64,000 nucleotides of DNA from Impatiens glandulifera (Eukaryota > Streptophyta > Magnoliopsida > Ericales > Balsaminaceae), in NCBI RefSeq assembly GCF_907164915.1, contig NC_061867.1:35275751-35339750 (forward strand). The letters run 5' to 3'. The notes under the pieces were generated by a model that worked only from the letters and a program-made list of their open reading frames with translations, was not told where the DNA came from and did no database searches. Positions 32,084 to 43,174 of the stretch are shown here, piece by piece; the first letter of the stretch is position 1, and every line of letters begins with the position of its first letter. Both the position numbers and the translations under genes were made by a program.

Positions 32084-32382
32084 GGGAAATTTAATAAAAT
32101 GACCATAATAATGACCGCATTTGAGAAATGACCCAGACCCGATTATGTTTATAAAAATAACATTTTCGGTATGTACAAAGTCCTTTGCAAAAATAACCTT
32201 GCGGTACTGTCGTGTAACGCGAGGGGGCTTCACGTAACGCGAGAGTGCAGTCGCGTAACGCGAGGGGCTTCACGTAACACGAATGAGTATTTTCGTCCAA
32301 AAGGGGCATTTTTGTAAACTTTATCGGGTCTGAGTTATTTCCCCAAAAGAGTCATTATCAGGGTCATCTCGTCAAATTTCCC
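32084..32382. mobile_element. MITE with about 90-bp imperfect TIRs
   Basis: 299 bp beginning GGGAAATTTAATAAAATGACC. The reverse complement of its end begins GGGAAATTTGACGAGATGACC. The arms share ATAATGAC, GAAAT.AC.CAGACCCGAT and (T)GTTTA.AAAAAT. An imperfect 8-bp repeat flanks it (GAAGAACT at 32076-32083; AAAGAACT at 32383-32390). The centre (32215-32285) holds four tandem GTAACGCGAG-type repeats forming a duplicated 38-bp block. It could be Mutator- or hAT-derived. Confidence 0.65.
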
Positions 32383-32390
32383 AAAGAACT

Positions 32391-33109
32391 AAAGCCATTA
32401 ACAAGATGAGCGTCCTAGGTGCAAAATGACGTCGTTTTGGGTCCATGGTATTTGGCCTTGAACGCGGGCAACTCTCTTGAGTTGGAGCCCGGCTGACTCC
32501 TGATCATGCGATTGGAGACCCGAATGTCGATTGTGGTCCGTGGTTGTCGGCTTTTCGTCTACGATTGTTCACTGCGGTAGACAACATTTCGGCAATATTA
32601 TTATTTTATCTTCTTAAAATCTGCCAAACTTGTTTGAGGAAAAGGTTTTTTTAGGTTTTACCTTGTTTGGTAAAAACTAGGAAAAAACTGGCTTAAAATT
32701 TTGAAGACTAATTTACCTTTGACTTTAGAGGATATGGTGTAGGTGAGAGAATGATGGTTTAAAGAGAGAAGATAAAATTATAGGGTAATTTTGGTATTTA
32801 AATGATAAAATTATTTGATTTGATGATTGATAAGATGTTTGGATTTTGGGATAAAAACTGGTTTTATTCCAAAAATTCTTTCATCAAATGAGCTCTAATA
32901 CAAAAGATTAATCTTAATATTTTATCTCAATATATGTTTTATTTATTTGAATAATAAATTCATTTGAATTTTATTCAAAAATGGCTGACGTTTAATAATT
33001 AATTTACAATTAAAAAAATACGACATCATTCAAAATTAATTATTAGTCTAGTTCAATTAATTATTCAATATATAATAAAAATAAAAATTAAATCACTTCT
33101 AATATATTT

Positions 33110-33197
<88 letters not shown>

Positions 33198-33708
33198 TCA
33201 ATATTGTAAACAAGCCAATCATATTCCCTCGAATATTACTTTGTGATATGAGTTCTACACTATTAAAAATCTTGAATATTACTTTGTGATATGAGTTTTA
33301 AACTATTAAAAAATTAATTTACTATGTTTTCCCAAACTATTCTCGGTAAAATCGGTATCACTAAATGGGAGAAAAGAAAAATATTATTTGATTTTTTCAA
33401 CGTTATTCACTCACATAAATTCTCTCCTTTAATAATTTTTTATTTTATTTAACATGCTATTTTATTTTATAGGGTAGCCTCATGACGTACACTAGAGCTT
33501 AGTCTACTCCTTAATTTTTTTCTTCATATATATAATAAAATAAAAAATGCAAGACCCTAATTCCACTCCTTTTCGTATATCATATATATCCCATTTTCTT
33601 TACTTAAATTTTAAGTCACTTATTTAATATATTATTAATTTTTTATCATCAAATTATTTTTATTTAAATTTTTTATATTTATTTTTTTAATTCGAAAATA
33701 GATAGAAT
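32391..33708. other. Intergenic, with long (AT)n microsatellite
   Basis: There is a (TA)n tract at 33115-33193 (about 39 repeats). Near 32420 is the palindrome-like AAAATGACGTCGTTTT. The rest is AT-rich with no genes; a short duplicated sequence (TTGAATATTACTTTGTGATATG) occurs at about 33230 and 33270. Confidence 0.6.
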
Positions 33709-34418
33709 TGTTTTTTTTGTTTTTCTTAGTCTACTAGGAAAAGTCCAGCAAATAGGCCCATTTTGGACCTCACTTAATACACTTATTTGGGAGCAAGATA
33801 AAAAGGGGAGAAAATTTCTTTTGCAAAAATAAGAGCAAGAGAAAGAGAGAGAAAAATCAAGAAAGAAAAGAGGGAAAAACATCAAGTTCTAGTAGTCTTA
33901 GTGTTTTGATGATCGTCGGAGTTTGCACCGTTGGATCGTTCTAATTTTTGGACAGCAACTTCACAACTTCTGGGCCAACATTCTGGACGGTGGAGATCGG
34001 ATTCTGAGGTCTAGCGGGAGGGGTTTCGTTGCTGAAACAATAGTAGTTATTTCGGTGATATTCTTCCTTTCTTGTTCTTTGATTGTTTCCATATCTTTGA
34101 TGTGCATGTTTCAAAGGGTATTATGAATTTTTATGCCTCTAGCATTGTCAAGAGAAGACTTTTGTATTGCTCTCTTGCTGGTGATAGTGGATTTTAAGTG
34201 TCACTAGGTGTCCCGTGGTTTTTACCCATTGAGGGGTTTTCCACGCTAAAATTTTGTGTTGTTTGTGTGTGTACTTGCTTGGTGTGTTACTCACTATTTT
34301 AGGGCTGTGTTGATTGCATTTTTTATACCTATTTGTTAACTACCTCACAGGTTTAAACGGTTTGGGAAAGTATTGTCAAACGAAGGTTGTTGTTTACCGT
34401 TGTGGTACATTTCCATCA
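33709..34418 (+). repeat. Copia element 5' LTR
   Basis: Begins TGTTTTTTTTG and ends TTCCATCA. It lacks about 4 bp after the initial TGTT compared with the 3' copy and differs by scattered substitutions. A TATA-like AAGATAAAAA lies near 33795, followed by a GA-rich leader. Confidence 0.85.
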
Positions 34419-34466
34419 AAGTGGTATTAGAGCCTTGATTGCTTATTTGTGAATTGAACTGTTTGA

Positions 34467-35252
34467 ATGATGGAAACTAATACAAGTAGGATGATTAATT
34501 TAAATGGTTCTAATTATCATGTTTGGAAGGCAAAAATGGAAGATCTCATATATGTTAAAGATTATTACTTATCTGTTTTTGCTACTGATAAACCTGAGAA
34601 TAAAACTGATGCAGAATGGACTATTTTGCATAGACAGGTTTGTGGATATATTCGGAAATGGGTGGAGGATAATGTGTTGAATCATATTATTGGGGAGACA
34701 CATGCTCGTACTTTGTGGAACAAGCTTGAACAGTTGTATGCTCGGAAGACTAGGAATAATAAATTGTTCTTGATTAAGAAATTGATCAAGTTACAGTACA
34801 AAGATGGAATTTTTGTTATAGATCACTTAAATGCATTTCAGGGCATTGTGAATCAGCTTTTAGGAATGGGTATCAAGTTTGATGATGAGATTCAAGGTCT
34901 ATGGCTACTTGGTACATTACTGGATTCTTGGGAGACTTTTAGGGCATCCTTGTCCAACTCTGCGCCGGATGGTATTATCACCATGGAATTGGCTAAGGGC
35001 AGTGTTATGAATGAAGAGATGAGAAGAAAGTCACAGGGTTCCTCTTCACAATCAGATGTCTTGGTCTTTAAAAAGCGGGGGAGAAGTCAAAGTAGAGGTC
35101 CGGGTAATAAAGGAAATCAACGTGGTACTAGAAACTCCGGTAAAGGAGAGTATGCTAATGTTGAGTGTTACTATTGTGGTAAAAAGGGGCACACAGTAAA
35201 GTTCTGCAGACAGACAAAGAAAGAGAACAAGAAGAAAAACTACAACAACTAA
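34467..35252 (+). CDS. gag: Copia gag (UBN2-type) with zinc knuckle
   Basis: The 261-residue frame starts at MMETNTSRMINLNGSNYHVW, the usual opening of plant copia gag. The core includes WNKLEQLYARKTRNNK, FLIKKLIKLQYKDG and LLGTLLDSWETFR, typical of the gag-polypeptide family. A basic Ser/Arg/Gly stretch (about residues 195-235) precedes a CCHC knuckle, CYYCGKKGHTVKFC. The frame ends in TAA at 35250, where active relatives continue into pol; here pol resumes in another frame at 35272. Gag would form particles that package RNA. The frame is otherwise intact, so a gag-only product is conceivable. Confidence 0.85.
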   Translation: MMETNTSRMINLNGSNYHVWKAKMEDLIYVKDYYLSVFATDKPENKTDAEWTILHRQVCGYIRKWVEDNVLNHIIGETHARTLWNKLEQLYARKTRNNKLFLIKKLIKLQYKDGIFVIDHLNAFQGIVNQLLGMGIKFDDEIQGLWLLGTLLDSWETFRASLSNSAPDGIITMELAKGSVMNEEMRRKSQGSSSQSDVLVFKKRGRSQSRGPGNKGNQRGTRNSGKGEYANVECYYCGKKGHTVKFCRQTKKENKKKNYNN

Positions 35253-35271
35253 AACAACAATCAAAGGAAAG

Positions 35272-36612
35272 ATGATGATGGCTGAAAAGGTTGAAGTGAA
35301 TATTATCACTAATGATTTCTTTGTTTGCTGTGATGATAATTCGGTGAACTTTGCACATGATGAGGCGAATTGGGTTATTAATAGTGGAGATTCGTGTCAT
35401 GTTACATCACGAAGAGATTTTTATTCATCTTACACTCCAGGTGATTTTGGGGATGTCAAGATGGGTAATAGTGGGCTATCAAAGGTTGTTGGCATTGGAG
35501 GTTTATTTGAAATTTGATACTGGGATGGAGTTGGTTTTACAAAATGTAAAACATGTCCCGGATATGAGATTAAATTTGATTTCTACAGGTTTACTTGATG
35601 ATGATGGGTACAACAACTACTTTGGTAATAGTTTGTGGAAACTCACTCGTGGTTGTTTGATCGTGGTAAGAGGTAAAGGTGCTCAAAGTTGTATGTGGCA
35701 CAACCGAAGATCTCTAAGAGCATTGTTAATATTGTGGAGAATGCTGACATGACTAAGATATGGAATAAGAGACTTGGCCATATGAGTGAAAAAGACATGG
35801 CTTTGTTATTAAAGAAGGAAGTGTTATCAGGTGTAAATGATGTCCAGTTGAAGAGGTGTTCTCATTGTCTTGCAGGTAAACAAAACATAGTTTCCTTCCA
35901 GAGCCATCCTCCCTACAGAAGAGATAACATACTTGATCTTGTTCGTTCCGATATTTGTGGTCCTATAAAGACAAAAACATTTGGTGGTTGCTCATATTTT
36001 GTCACATTCATTGATGATCACTCCCGGAAGGTATGGTTTTATACTTTGAAGTCAAAAGATCAAGTTTTAGATGTGTTTATGCAGTTTCATGCCTCAGTTG
36101 AGAGAGAGACTGAAAAAAAGTTCAAGTGTATTCGGACAGACAATGGAGGTGAATACATTGGGCCATTTGATGCTTACTATAGAGAGCATGGTATTCGGTA
36201 TCAAAAAAATCCTCCAAAAACACCGCAGTTGAATAGCTTAGCAGAGCGGATGAACAAAACATTGGATGAGAGAGTCAGATGTTTAATTTCATATTTAGGG
36301 TTACCGCATTCCTTTTGGGGTGAAGCATTGAACACGGTGGTACATGTTATTAATTTAACCCCTTGTATTCCTTTGCAGTTTGATGTTCCTAACAGGGTTT
36401 GGAGCGGCAAAGATGTTTCTTATAGTCATTTGCGAGTCTTTGGATGCAAGGTATCTATGCATATTCCCAAAGATGAAAGGTCAAAGCTTGATGTGAAGTC
36501 TAAGCTTTGCGCGTTCCTCGGCTATGGAGATGATGAGTTTGGGTATAGGCTTTATGATCCAGTTCAGAAGAAGCTTGTTCGAAGTCGGGATGTTGTGTTT
36601 GAAGGATGTTGA
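35272..36612 (+). pseudogene. pol: Copia protease, GAG-pre-integrase and integrase, frameshifted
   Basis: Protease-like segment 35272-35517: the active-site motif reads WVINSGDSCHVT where plant copia has D-S-G-A/C, so the catalytic Asp is Asn. The reading then shifts frame (about 35515-35680; NVKHVPDMRLNLIS) and returns at 35689. GAG-pre-integrase follows (WNKRLGHMSEKDM, CSHCLAGKQ), then integrase with SDICGP, IRTDNGGEY and LAERMNKTLDERVRC supplying the D, D and E positions. It continues to FGCKVSMHIPKDERSK, GYRLYDPVQKK and RSRDVVFE, and ends in TGA at 36610. At least two frameshifts lie within the segment. Confidence 0.85.
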
Positions 36613-36619
36613 GAAGACA

Positions 36620-38455
36620 AAGACAATTCCTTGACATAGTGATGATCTTATTGATTTCGGTCCAATTCCTCTATAACATGTTGACACACAGGATGGAGAT
36701 GATGTTCCTATTGATGACCATGGTGTTGATGATGTTGATGCTCAAGAGCAAGATGTAGATGAAGTTGTTCATCCAGAGTTACCAGTTCCAGACATGCCAC
36801 CATGTGTTCCACTCAGACGGTCTACGAGAGATCGTCATCCTTCTGTACGTTATTCTGCAAATGAGTATGTTATTCTCACTGATGAAGGGTAGCTTGAGTG
36901 TTATACAGAAGCTATAGAAGATGAGCACAAGAAAGAATGGGCTGAAGCTATGCAAGATGAGATGGATTCCTTGTATAAGAACAATACTTATGAGTTGGTG
37001 AAGTTGCCTAAAGGCAAGAGAGCATTGAAGAAGAAGTGGGTTTATAAGGTGAAGACCGATGAGTTCTCCTTAAAACATAGATACAAAGCTAGATTGGTGG
37101 TCAAAGGATTCATCCAGAAAAAGGGTATTGATTTCGATGAGATTTTCTCTCCAGTTGTGAAGATGGGTTCTATTCGGGTGGTTCTCGGTTTAACGGTCAA
37201 TCTTGATCTTGAAGTTGAAAATATGGATGTCAAGACTACTTTCCTTCACGGTGAATTGGATAAGGAAATCTACACGGAGCAACCTGAAGGGTTTCAGGTA
37301 GAAGGTAAAGAAGATTATGTGTGTAGACTTCAGAAAAGTCTATATGGGTTGAAGCAGGCACCGAGACAGTGGTATAAGAAGTTTGAGTTTGTTATGGGGG
37401 AGCAAGGCTAGCGAAAGACTACTTCAGATCATTGCATTTTCTTTCAGAGGTTTGGTGATGATGATTTCATCATTTTATTGCTTTATGTTGATGACATTAT
37501 TATCGTTGGCAAGAATGCAAGAAGAATTGCTAAGTTGAAACAACAGTTGAGCAAGTCTTTTGCAATGAAAAACTTGGGGCCAGTGAAACAGATTCTTGGG
37601 GTACAGATCACTCGAGACAGAGTTGCCAAGAAGTTGCACATGTCACAAGAGCGATACATTGAGAAGGTGCTTTGTAGGTTCAACATGGACAAAGTTAAAG
37701 TGGTTAATTCTCCTCCTACTACCAACTTTAAGCTAACATGTAAAGATTTTCCTACTTCAAAGGAGGACATTGAAGATATGGATAAGGATCCATATGCCTC
37801 AGCGGTTGGTAGCTTGATGTATGCTATGGTGTATATAAGGACGGATTTAGCTCATGCAGTTGGTGTTGTTAGTCGGTTTCTGTCAAATCCTGGTAGGAAG
37901 CATTGGGAAGCAGTTAAATGGATTCTCAGATATTTGCGTGGTACTTCCAAACTGAGTATCACAGTTGGAAATGAAAAGCCGGTTCTTATGGGATACACAG
38001 ATTCTGATATGGCTGTAAATAAGGATAACATGAAATCCACTTCTAGATATTTAATGACATTTGCAGGGGGAGTTGTTTCATGGCAATCAAGATTGCAAAA
38101 GTGTGTGGCCTTATCGACAACAGAGGCTGAGTATATGGCATCAATGGAAGCTTGCAAAGAACTATTGTGGTTGAAAAGATTTCTGCAGGAGCTTGGCTTC
38201 AAGCAATAACGCTATGTGGTTCTTTGTGATAATCAAAGTGCAATACACCTTGCTAAGAATTCCATGTTTCATAAGAGAACGAAACATATTGATGTGCGAT
38301 ATCATTGGATTAGAGAATCTCTTGAAGATGGGTTGTTTGAACTTGATAAAGTTCACACCGATGATAATGGTTTTGATATGTTGACAAAGGCATTGGCAAG
38401 GGAAAAGTTGAAGGTGTGTTGTTCGATTGCCGAGATGGCGAACACTTCCTCATAG
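36620..38455 (+). pseudogene. pol: Copia reverse transcriptase and RNase H, with in-frame stops
   Basis: One reading frame carries the acidic linker (DGDDVPIDDHGVDDVDAQEQ), RRSTRDRHPS, then RT. RT motifs visible are WAEAMQDEMDSL, NNTYELVKLPKGKRALKKKW, RYKARLVVKGF, DFDEIFSPVVKM, QPEGFQVEGKED, SLYGLKQAPRQWYKKF and the catalytic YVDDIII. After the RT connection (DPYASAVGSLMYAM) comes RNase H: GYTDSDMAVNKDNMKSTSRY, ALSTTEAEYMA and CDNQSAIHLAKN. In-frame stops occur near 36676 and 36889 and at 37409-37411 and 38207-38209; there are no frameshifts in the RT-RNase H part. Confidence 0.9.
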
Positions 38456-38474
38456 TCAGGAAAAGGGGGAGATT

Positions 38475-39202
38475 TGTTGGTTTTTTTTATTTTCCTTAGT
38501 CCATGAGGAAAAGCCCAACAAATAGGCCTGTCTTAGACCCCACTTAATACACTTATTTGGGAACAAGATAAAAATGAGAGAAAACTTCTTTTACAAGAAA
38601 TAAGAGCAAGAGAAAGAGAAAGAAAAATCAAGAAAGAAAAGAAGAAAAAATTTCAAGTTCTAGTAGTCTTAGTGTTTTGATGATCGTTGGAGCTTGCACC
38701 GTTGGATCGTCCTAATTTTTGGACAGCAGTTTCAAAACTTCTAGGCCAACATTCTAGACGGTGGAGATCAGATCTGAGGTCTGGAGGTCGGGGTTTCGTT
38801 GCTGGAATAGTAGCAATTATATCGGTGATATTTTTCCTTTCTTATTCTTTGATTGTTTCCATATCCTTGATGTGCATGTTTACAAGGGTATTATGAATTT
38901 GTATGCCTCTAGTATTGTCTAGAGAAGACTTTTGTATTGCTCTCTTGCTGGTGATAGTAGATTTTAAGCGGCACTAGGTGTCCCGTGGTTTTTACCCATT
39001 GAGAGGTTTTCCACGCTAAAATTTTGTGTTGTTTGTGTGTGTGTTTGCTTGGTGTGTTACTCACTGTTTTAGAGTTGTGTTGATTGCATTTTTCATACCT
39101 ATTTGTTAGCTTCCTCACAGATTTAAACGGTTTGAAAAAGTATTGTCAAACGAAGGTTAAATTTCGCATTTTGTTGTTTACCATTGTGGTGCATCTCCAT
39201 CA
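38475..39202 (+). repeat. Copia element 3' LTR
   Basis: 728 bp from TGTTGG to CTCCATCA. It contains an extra stretch near 39160 (TAAATTTCGCATTTTGTTGTT) relative to the 5' LTR. Confidence 0.9.
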
Positions 39203-40843
39203 GGAATCTCATCATTTTTTTTCTAATTCCCTTCCTTAATATTCATCTTCTTAATTTATGTATAATTAACTTTATTATGTTAATATTACAAGTTAACATC
39301 ATCTAATTTTATTCTATTTTTATTTCTATAATTTCACTATAACTGTTTAATAAAATATATATTTAGTTTTTACTTACAAATTTTACTACTACGGAGCAAA
39401 TATTTTCATTATGTGATGACGAAACTTCACAATAAAATAGAGCATGATTTTTTTGTCTGACTTTTTGACACTATATATTGAACGAAATTTATCTAAGGAT
39501 GTAAATATCTATTTTATTATAGATTAATTTAATGTTTTTAAATTTGGCAGTGTTTAACTTATTTAATTATTATAATATAACGTTTTCTTTTGATATATAA
39601 TTTATTACATAAAATTTAAGCTCACCCCAATGCGAATTCCTGGATCCGTCTCTGACCTCGTGCTTATTTGAATTAGAATAATGATAAGGAGCGACGCTAA
39701 CTCCACTTGGCAGTTACGTGAAAAATTAAACCATAGTTGAAAAAAAATTATTATGTTAAAAGTTAGGTCGAAGATTATCATGTTCGGGAGTATTCCGTCC
39801 CGAATATTATCATGATCGGGACCATTACGTCCCGAACATGGTTTTCTCTCTCTATCTTTTTACATTATAATTTTTTTTTCATTGTGACTTTTTTTCACTT
39901 TGCTGTCATGGTGAGGATTCGTTGTGGAGTAGTTGTCTCTGCGTCACTCTCTCTATTATTATTCTTTCAATTAAAACTACGTGGAACATAAATTAAGGAA
40001 AAAAACGATCGCTACGTCCAGTCTTCATCTATTTTCATTAGCCTACACATGCATTCGAATTCGACAATGTCAACATCTTTCCAAAGACAACGAGTACTCA
40101 TTTACCTCTCACAATTATCCGTCTTTGTTTTAATATTTACTGAACTAGTTGAATATGAGTTTTTGCATCCTAATTTAGAGAGAGAAATCCAGATGCACTA
40201 AACATTTATAATTGAGATTAATATGACACAAATTAAAGTTCACTCTTTTTAATTAAACTGTTTTAAATTTGAACTCAATTGTTCATTGTCGCATAGATAT
40301 ATACATGACTTTACATATCCAAGTCCCAATAAAAATATATAGATCCGAAATACTTGGTTCATCATTCTCATTTATGAACCCCATCAATACTCAAACTAAT
40401 TATCTTATCACGTGGGAAAATAAAAATGAAGATCTTTTGTTTGTAAAGATGTTACCCCTACTATATTTGTATTGTTGCTAGGTGTTACTTTACTTGTGAT
40501 AAATATAGTCATTTTAATCATTATTATTTTTATTGAAAAAATGTTAATAATAGATGGGAAAAATATTCCATGACAATCTTGTTGTCTCTAATCAAAGATT
40601 TACCCTGATTAGGTTTTTATTTACATTCATTTTATTTTATGTATTATTTATATACATTTTATGTATTTCTGTGTAATAATGTTTTCTCAAAATTTCTAAT
40701 AAAATACAATTATTAACTAATCATAAATTAAAGTCTAAAACTCAATTTATTTTTATTTAAAAATTAAAGCCTAAAACTTCTTTTTTTACATATATTTCAA
40801 TTTAAGAAGTTAAAACATGATTTCTCTTTATTTGTTTTAAATT

Positions 40844-40910
<67 letters not shown>

Positions 40911-41119
40911 AGATTTTTTCTAAACTCAAATTCTAAAAGTTACTTAAATATAATAACAAATTTATTTCACACAAAAATTTTATCAATTATTTTTGTATAA
41001 CATTATTTAAAATTTTATTTTGTAATTATTTTTACCTATTTTTTTTTTATCTAATCCAATTGTAACTTTAATATCAAATAAAAACACTTTTATTTATTTT
41101 TATTTTTATTATTTAATAA

Positions 41120-41121
<2 letters not shown>
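39203..41121. other. Intergenic, with hAT end fragment, hairpin and AT microsatellite
   Basis: 39203-39650 ends in GAATTCCTGGATCCGTCTCTG, resembling the 3' terminus of plant hAT elements (CCTGGATCCGCCACTG) and so probably a hAT remnant. CATGTTCGGGA (39779) is followed about 40 bp on by its exact complement TCCCGAACATG, with the partial copies CCGTCCCGAAT and TGATCGGGACC between. A (TA)n run lies at 40848-40909. No protein-coding gene is recognised. Confidence 0.55.
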
Positions 41122-41189
<68 letters not shown>

Positions 41190-41410
41190 GATGCTTAATT
41201 TTTAAAGTGTCTGGACGACCGGGTCGAGAGCTATGGTTAATTTGGATATTTATGTGAGAGTAAATGAATATTTGGGTCGAATTGTGGGTTGACCCGCCCA
41301 TAAACTTTTTACGATTAAAAATAAATTTAAAAATGATATTTGTATGTATATTTCAAATTTGCAACCTAACAAAAACAAGTACAACCTTTTAACCAACTAA
41401 GCCAACAACA
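41122..41410 (-). repeat. SINE-like repeat unit 1 with (AT)n tail
   Basis: On the minus strand the head reads GTTGTTGGCTTAGTTGGTTAA, a degenerate tRNA A-box, with GTTGCAAATTTGAAA at a B-box-like position. It is followed by a conserved body (GTCAACCCACAATTCGACC, TCTCACATAAATATCC, GCTCTCGACCCGG) and ends in a (TA)n tract (plus 41122-41185). Two further copies lie at 47048 and 47398. A tRNA-derived SINE is likely, but the copies are tandem, so they spread locally by duplication. Confidence 0.5.
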
Positions 41411-41427
41411 ATTTATATTTAAAATTC

Positions 41428-43174
41428 TGGTCTAGAGAGGATCACAATCAATGATCACGGATTCTACTTTCTATCCTTCAGGAATGGAAGTGAAATAAAG
41501 TCGATCATAGAGAGCGAATATACTTTTATCAGGGTAAAAAAATTCAAGTTGTACAAGTGGAGCGAGGAACTTAATACTAATCATAGACCGCCTGAACTTG
41601 AACAAATCTGGGTGAATCTCAAGAATGTTCCACCACATATGTGCAACCCGATGGGTCTTGCCTATATTTCAAGCATTATAGGCAAACCACTTATGTTTGA
41701 CCCAGCAATGGAAGGCTACGAGCGTGCATCTGTGGCCAGAGTTAGTGTCGAAATTCATCCAAGTAGCTCTCTTCCAATCAAGCTTGAACTTAAAGATAGA
41801 CTGGGAAATTTATTTGACATTAGAGTACAATACGAATGGAAACCAAATCGATGCATATTGTGTAGCACTTTCACACACGCTACGAATAAATGTCCAGTCA
41901 ATAATAATCTAAAATCGAAGGCCAATAACAACAATCAAGTAAGCGATATCAATGACTCTAACCAGACTCAGGTTGAGAGAAATGTAAACAGTTCTGAACT
42001 TAACAGCAATGAACGCACTAAGGATGATAAGATGGGCAACCAAAAGCAAGAACAGATAAGGGTAAGGAAGAAGATAGGAAAAAGAATAAAGTGGGTAAGG
42101 GTACAAGTTGGCCCTACTAACGTTGATCATATTGGTCATGTTCAGGGCACCGGTCCTAGGGATTCTGTTTTCTCAAGAATAGGTCTTGTTCAAAATGTCA
42201 GTCCTGGTCAGGGTATCGGTCCTGCTAAAGCTGGACATAGACACATCGATCCTAGAGCTTATCATAAAGCTACTGTTCCTAGCCATATTGACCATATTAA
42301 GCCTGGTCTTGGACTTGTTGATCATGAAACTACTCAAGCTACCGGACTTGCTACTACAGGTCCTGATGAAAAATGTGCAACCATTGCTGATCCCGACTAT
42401 ATTGGTCCTGATACTGGCACAAGTCCTATTATTGTGGATGATACTATTGTTGGTCCTAACTCCACCGATCCCAATACTAATCAAAGAACTGGTCTTGATG
42501 TAACTACATGTCCTAGTTCTAAAGTTTCTGAAATTCAAAGATCTATGGGACGGGGAATACTTGGCCCATATGAAACAAGCAAAATTGGATCTGAAGGCAC
42601 TCCAATAGGTCGTGAGTCTACTCTTCACAGTTCTAGGAATGCAAGTAGGAACCGAAAAAACAATGTCATCAAAATTCGAAATGACCTGATCCTTGGGCTC
42701 AGAGCCACCTTTTGAGATGATGAACAGGAGAATCTTGGAATAAGTAATAAAGAAGCTCTTGAGAATGTACTAGGAAATCTTGGGTTTTGTAAAATCAAAA
42801 GATCAAGTGCAGAAGAAGACAATTTGGTCTTGAATAAGGCAGTGAGCCTTAGTTCTGAAGTAGGGCAAATTAAAACCGATAACAAACATGAATCCAGTAG
42901 TGAAGAGGTTCAAAGTCAGAAAAGACCTACTAAAGCAGAACAAGATGAAAATCGAAGACAAAGTAGAAAGATCCTGGATCCAGAAGCTACTAAATCTATC
43001 ACGGGAGAAGATGAGATCTACATGAGGCAACTCTCACTCAATGACAATAGTATTCCATGTAATCAAACTGTAGCCATTGAGGATAGTGAGGCAAGTGATG
43101 CTTATGATTTCTCTGATGAAGAGGTTCAGGACAGTCTGGAAAGTCAGGAACCCAACACTTATATTCATTCATGA
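41428..43174 (+). pseudogene. LINE ORF1 (DUF4283 RNA-binding, zinc knuckle), 5' truncated, one stop
   Basis: The frame is open from the LINE edge. It starts in the middle of DUF4283 (GFYFLSFRNGSEIKSIIES, YTFIRVKKFKLYKWSEELN) and goes on to IWVNLKNVPPHM, SSIIGKPLMFDPAMEG and VSVEIHPSSSLPIKLELKD. A zinc-knuckle-like stretch follows, WKPNRCILCSTFTHATNKCP. A Thr/Pro/Gly/Asp-rich tail with a recurring GPxxxDHI-type motif (about 42100-42500) is unusual. TGA at 42713-42715 interrupts the frame, which then stays open to 43172. The protein of related elements binds element RNA. The missing N-terminus and the stop make it non-functional. Confidence 0.85.

Larger units (their letters stand above)
33709..39202 (+). 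mobile_element. Full-length Ty1/copia retrotransposon, decayed
   Basis: 5494 bp. The 5' LTR is 33709-34418 and the 3' LTR 38475-39202, both TG...CA and alike throughout (CTTAATACACTTATTTGGGA, TTGATGTGCATGTTT, TTTTACCCATTGAG). A primer-binding site TGGTATTAGAGCC (34422-34434, complementary to initiator tRNA-Met with one change) lies 3 bp after the 5' LTR, and a polypurine tract AAAAGGGGGAGATT lies before the 3' LTR. Target duplications are imperfect: AGAAT (33704-33708) and GGAAT (39203-39207). Gene order is gag, protease, integrase, RT, RNase H, i.e. copia order. Frameshifts and stops prevent expression of a polyprotein. Confidence 0.95.

Noticed and set aside
33115..33193. (AT)n tract as a matrix attachment or origin site
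   Set aside because: Simple (TA)n tracts are common here (also 30941, 40848, 41122, 47362) and nothing else supports a specific function.
42173..42628. 151-codon minus-strand ORF within LINE ORF1
   Set aside because: Shadow of the repetitive Gly/Pro/Asp-rich plus-strand coding sequence; no family match.
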